From the NCBI GenBank assembly GCA_947095535.1, contig OX352774.1:35604496-35668495 (forward strand): DNA of 64,000 nt, written 5' to 3'. The position numbers and the translations under genes are program-made. Of the stretch, positions 61,170 through 64,000 are shown piece by piece. This stretch comes from Poecilobothrus nobilitatus (Eukaryota; Arthropoda; Insecta; Diptera; Dolichopodidae). The notes below the pieces were generated by a model. It had not been told where the DNA came from. It saw only the letters and a list, made by a program, of their open reading frames with translations, and made no database searches. The number at the start of each line of letters is the position of its first letter. The first letter of the stretch is position 1.

Positions 61170-63206
61170 TATAGCTTTTAATGTATAAAGAAATCCTTTC
61201 TTCTCAATTTTTCCATAAAATTAATTTTTAATGTGAACTGTGAAAATCTAAGAATAAAAGTAAATATAGCATTTTCTGGTCAAATTCAGGTATTTACTAA
61301 ATATTCTCAGGTATTTACTAAATATATTCAGGTTTTGCAAAATATATTCAGGTATTTACTAAATAAATTTAGATTTTTTTTTGAAATTCAGAGTTTTACT
61401 AAATGAATTCAGATGTTTATTAAATAATTTCAGGTTTTTTTTTGTAATTCTAATTTTTGCTAAATAAATTCAGATAATTTTTTTGATTCGAAAATTGTAA
61501 AAATTAAAACCTTTGATTGATTGATAAACATGTGAAAATTTTCAAAAATATTTATCGTCGATTTGTCTAACTTTGACCAAAAGGATAACATCCAAAAAAA
61601 AACTTTTGAAAATAATTTACTGCTACCTAAGCAAAATACATTCTATTATCAAGAAATTGAATTTTGCTTAGTGGGAACCGGTAGCTCCCATAAATAATGT
61701 TAATTTTGTAAATTTTTTTAATATTAAAATATGTATGTTAAAAAAATATTGGTTTAAAAAATCAGCGTTATACGCCTTTTCCAGAATTTATTATATTATA
61801 ATAATATTATGTTTAAAATTTATGTGATTGGGATTTTGAGAAATGTAAACTGCAAAACCACTATGAAAGTAAATATTCTAATATAAAACTTTGGTTTTGT
61901 TTTAAGTTTTGAAAAACAAATTTTTAGATTTAATTTAATTTTAATATTAAATTTATCATTTGTTATTATTTGTTAGGGATATAGTTTGATAAGAAAACTG
62001 AAGGATAGGGATTATTTATCAAAAATGTAAGTTTTGTTTTTTTACAAAAAATTACTGAAATATATTCGTACCCCGATTTATGTCGTTTTTCTCTAATCAG
62101 GAAAAACCAAAAAAAAATCTTTTATTTACTACAATAAAACAACTGCGAAAATAGAACACTCCGAAATATTTTTTCAAAATACATACAATATATATTTAAA
62201 AAAAAATGTTAAAAGGTAAAATAAATTACAATTTGAACAAATGAACAAAAAAACTTAAAATTCTAAACTAGAACAAGTACATAATTAAAAAAAAATATTA
62301 ATATAGCATCTACAATGGAAAATCTTGTTCGGTCTCTGTACGCAGCCAACTGTCAAAGTAAAGTTAAAATGTATTAAACTGTATAAAAGTATTTACAATG
62401 AATGCAGTTGTTTTGCAGTAGGGACACACTTTTGTATGCTGTGTAAAGACTGTGTATAAAGTACCAAACAAGAGATTTAATTGTAAATCCAACATAATTA
62501 TTTCCCTAGCAATACCAAAAAAAATTTAAATCTAAACATATTTTACATCTATAGCTAAGAAACATTATCGCTATACATATATAGAAATTTTCAATTTAAT
62601 TTTCGTTACTTGGCTGTAACTATGAGTCAAATGCAATAATACTGATCTTGAACTCAAATCTTACTTATACGAAGCAAAATATACACCTGAACTCGCAGTA
62701 ATTGCTTAAAAAAAAGTGAATTTTGAGTTCAACTCAGTTTTATGCATTCAACTCAAGATTAAATCTGCTATATACAAACATTTTCATTTACCAATTGAAA
62801 AAATTAAAATTCTGATATTTGGAAACATCAGACAATTTAAATTTGTTGAAAAAATTTCATATAAGGATATATGATAAGAAGTTTAATATCTTTAGACATA
62901 AGCTGGAAGACAATGTTGACGCTTTTAAATGGCGCAAATATTATACAATGTTAAAATGTATGAAATTGTATGAAACTAGACAATTTCAATGGCGTATAAA
63001 ATTCACAGTGATAAAATTAAATTTATTTTAACTGCTATATATGACGTATAGGGCGCAAATTTCCAACAAAACAAAATTTTCACTGAAATGTGAAATTTTA
63101 ATAAATGACACATGTCGAATGCCTTGTCATTGTCTTCAGCATAAAAACTAATGCCGTATCTACAACCAACGCTCTCGTTATGTTTTTTTAACACAGCTGA
63201 CGAAAG

Positions 63207-63372
63207 AGTGTCCACAATGAAAATGTTATTTGTAAAATGTACTTATATTTACATATTAAATTTAAAAAAAATGGCTTCCCTTTAATTCTTTTAATTTGAT
63301 ACTATTAAATTATTTGACATTTAAAATTCGTAAATAAAGCAAAAAAAAATAGCAGCGTTTATTGTGGACACT
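63207..63372. mobile_element. Small inverted-repeat element
   Basis: AGTGTCCACAAT at 63207-63218 is exactly inverted at 63361-63372 (ATTGTGGACACT). The unit is 166 bp with no coding capacity. No clear target duplication. Confidence 0.45.
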
Positions 63373-63869
63373 TTAATACAATTTAATACATTTAACTCTA
63401 TACTTTGATACTTCAATGCGTGTAAAGAGCGTCATGAGAACTTGCATTGTATAGATGCACGGTAAAATTATAATGACAATTTAAAGGATAAAAATTAAAA
63501 ACAGAGTTTGTACTCATAAAAAAAAAAACAAACTTTAATCGTAAGATGTTGCTATAAAACAGAGTAGATACGGATGTATTTCAGTAACTATTTGCTAACA
63601 AAAAAGAAGCAAATAGATATACAATAATTAAATAACATAAAAAATTCAAAAAAAAAAAATGCGATATAAAATATTATATAAAATTATAATATTTCAGATT
63701 AATAATACGTATAATAGTCATATATTATGTACTAAAATATGATTTACTAACTTGTCATATGAATGTATAAAATAATTTGATTAGATACAAAAAATTGTGA
63801 TTTACTAATTAAATTATATTCTAGATGTATTATAAATATTATAATCAATGATGAGATTTTTTTTTTTTA

Positions 63870-63945
63870 TTATGATTTTCTTCTAATAGTTAAGTCTAGT
63901 TTTTCCAAAGTGTTAGTATTTTGTGTATTTGGAAACATTTCAAAC
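63870..63945 (-). CDS. Candidate terminal exon, alternative tail of gene C
   Basis: Acceptor TTGTTTTTAG, then G-TTT-GAA and 25 codons to TAA: FEMFPNTQNTNTLEKLDLTI followed by RRKS. The junction is again phase 2 and would read R-F. No membrane-segment exon lies between here and 59404, so this and 59182-59404 could be alternative last exons of one receptor. It may also be the tail of a separate paralog. It is short, so a chance open frame is possible. Confidence 0.4.
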
Positions 63946-64000
63946 CTAAAAACAATTAAATATATGATTTATAATTAAAAAAATATATTTTTTAAAAACA

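Larger units (their letters stand above)
59405..63869. other. Interval between two candidate tail exons
   Basis: Contains a SINE (60982-61169), a short inverted-repeat element (63207-63372), a repeated ATTCAGGTATTTACTAAATA block at 61285-61470 and a TAGTGGGAACCGGTAGCTCCC hairpin motif near 61669. ORFs at 60588, 62819 and 63003 show no family signature. Confidence 0.4.

Noticed and set aside
62819..63215. Overlapping 70-codon ORFs on opposite strands
   Set aside because: No signal, motif or splice context; likely chance.

Overview
This window is eukaryotic and very AT-rich. It has spliced GT-AG genes with long introns, tRNA-derived SINEs, a mariner, a non-LTR retrotransposon, a Helitron-like element and several MITEs. 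The recognisable host genes are Methuselah-like (Mth/Mthl) adhesion-type seven-transmembrane receptors, a family best known from insects, so an insect genome, plausibly dipteran, is the best inference. The species cannot be told from the sequence.

The host genes all lie on the minus strand and look like a tandem cluster of Mth-like paralogs. Gene B is complete. Its ATG is at 46263 and its stop at 23524, and seven exons joined in phase (45585-46263, 34351-34539, 32249-32494, 31975-32149, 30162-30350, 23724-23737, 23524-23627) give 1596 coding bases, or 531 residues. One exon is only 14 nt long and decides which C-terminal tail is read. Gene A contributes only its first exon (2153-2834), and its membrane exons must lie left of the window. 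One or two terminal exons of a third receptor (gene C, 59182-59404 and 63870-63945) lie at the right, with the rest beyond 64000.

Between and inside these genes almost everything recognisable is repeat. In the A-B interval (2835-23523): two full copies of a roughly 1.3-1.6 kb dispersed element, one of them split by a non-LTR retrotransposon; a 142-bp minisatellite with a 284-bp higher-order period; a MITE; a second LINE fragment; a 1.7-kb Helitron-like element; and a broken DD41D mariner. Intron 5 (23738-30161) holds a SINE head, a perfect hairpin, a foldback element and a pogo-like MITE. Intron 2 (32495-34350) holds a Mutator-like element with a 9-bp target-site duplication, nested in another inverted-repeat element. 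Intron 1 (34540-45584) holds small MITEs, a long pre-miRNA-like hairpin, and a (TTA)n-linked minisatellite with a tRNA-like element. In the B-C interval (46264-59181): a 585-bp inverted-repeat element, a frame-shifted psq-type HTH fragment and two SINE copies. A further SINE lies at 60982-61169.

The receptors share intron phases: a phase-1 intron right after the ectodomain in A and B, and a phase-2 junction before the tail in B and both gene C tail exons. This fits one ancestral gene duplicated in tandem. No prokaryotic features, CRISPR array or rRNA gene were seen. Exon calls come from reading frame, splice consensus and phase; no transcript data were available.
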